Positions 41,137 to 41,256 of a stretch of 41,256 nt of DNA are shown in pieces. Below the pieces are notes generated by a model. It was not told where the DNA came from, did not search any database, and saw nothing but the letters and a program-made list of their open reading frames with translations. The position numbers were made by a program, and so were the translations under genes. The stretch's first letter is position 1, and every line of letters starts with the position of its first letter. Source of the DNA: Candidatus Crickella merdequi (lineage in GTDB: Bacteria; Bacillota; Clostridia; Peptostreptococcales; Anaerovoracaceae); contig JAGHUT010000051.1 in assembly GCA_018064645.1 (NCBI GenBank), forward strand, positions 1 to 41,256, given 5' to 3'.

Positions 41137-41234
41137 ACCACAAGGGTGGTTATGCAAATCATAACCACTAGTAAACTAGTGGTTTGCTCAGGCCCTAGAA
41201 GGGCCAATTACTTGCTTGCCCTCTCAAAGAGGGC
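41137..41234. repeat. Cluster of four hairpins, possible transposon edge
   Basis: Four perfect inverted repeats follow one another: ACCAC/GTGGT (41137-41150), a 10-base-arm palindrome AACCACTAGT (41163-41184), GGCCCT/AGGGCC (41191-41205), and GCCCTCT/AGAGGGC (41218-41234). Closely spaced hairpins without U tracts are not ordinary terminators. They resemble the subterminal hairpins bound by IS200/IS605-type Y1 transposases. No transposase lies in the window, which ends 22 bases later. Confidence 0.5.
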
Positions 41235-41256
41235 CCCGAAGGTTTAACACCGCATC

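Overview
This window reads as chromosome from a strictly anaerobic, amino-acid-fermenting Gram-positive bacterium of the Clostridia/Eubacteriales. The evidence is a D-proline reductase (Stickland) locus with in-frame UGA codons, class III fructose-bisphosphatase, RicT, an ANTAR regulator, consensus sigma-A promoters, strong AGGAGG ribosome binding sites and U-tract terminators. A family such as Anaerovoracaceae or Peptostreptococcaceae is plausible, but I could not test this. No stretch longer than about 300 bases lacks a gene; the largest gap is the 297-base AT-rich divergent region between prdC and prdF (6036-6332).

Region 1 (1-9281) is proline reduction. On the minus strand lie prdC, prdA, a small two-repeat gene, prdB, prdD and prdE, ending at a terminator at 65-94. 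Proline racemase prdF is divergent. A Cys-based Asp/Glu/hydantoin-type racemase, a TauE/SafE permease and a divergent LysR regulator follow. L-proline would be racemised by PrdF and reduced by PrdA/PrdB with electrons delivered through PrdC. PrdB has the expected selenocysteine (UxxC). PrdA also carries an in-frame UGA, at the position where the family has the cysteine that becomes the pyruvoyl group. PrdD and PrdE look like a split paralogue of PrdA with Leu at that position.

Region 2 (9429-18104) holds tRNA-Arg(ACG), then a minus-strand run: ANTAR regulator, small membrane protein, metallo-beta-lactamase-fold protein, HD protein and SfsA. A 785-aa alanine-rich repeat membrane protein follows, then pyrG behind a consensus promoter and a leader terminator.

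Region 3 (18119-31066) is a cell-surface and pilus-like region of two divergent operons. On the minus strand a signal peptidase I is followed by a 1748-aa secreted repeat protein and two tiny one-pass membrane proteins (58 and 52 aa). On the plus strand are a degenerate GGDEF membrane protein, an ECF-like sigma factor, a membrane protein in the anti-sigma position, a transglutaminase-like lipoprotein, a PilC-type platform protein, four small pilin-like or membrane proteins, and a PilT-type ATPase. No PilB extension ATPase or prepilin peptidase is present here. The shared intergenic region carries four TGTGACA/TGTCACA heptamers. This is the best candidate for a little-described system.

Region 4 (31073-41256) is mostly housekeeping. 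On the minus strand are two DUF948-like membrane proteins, murA, fbp and a 26-aa microprotein, and separately a small membrane protein, tmk, holB, ricT and a TrmN6-like methyltransferase. On the plus strand are gltX and a nucleotidyltransferase. The window ends in four hairpins within 100 bases that may be the edge of an IS200/IS605-type element.

Many starts were moved inward from the longest open frame to the codon with a proper ribosome binding site; those entries say so. All functions are inferred from recognisable motifs and gene order, without database searches.
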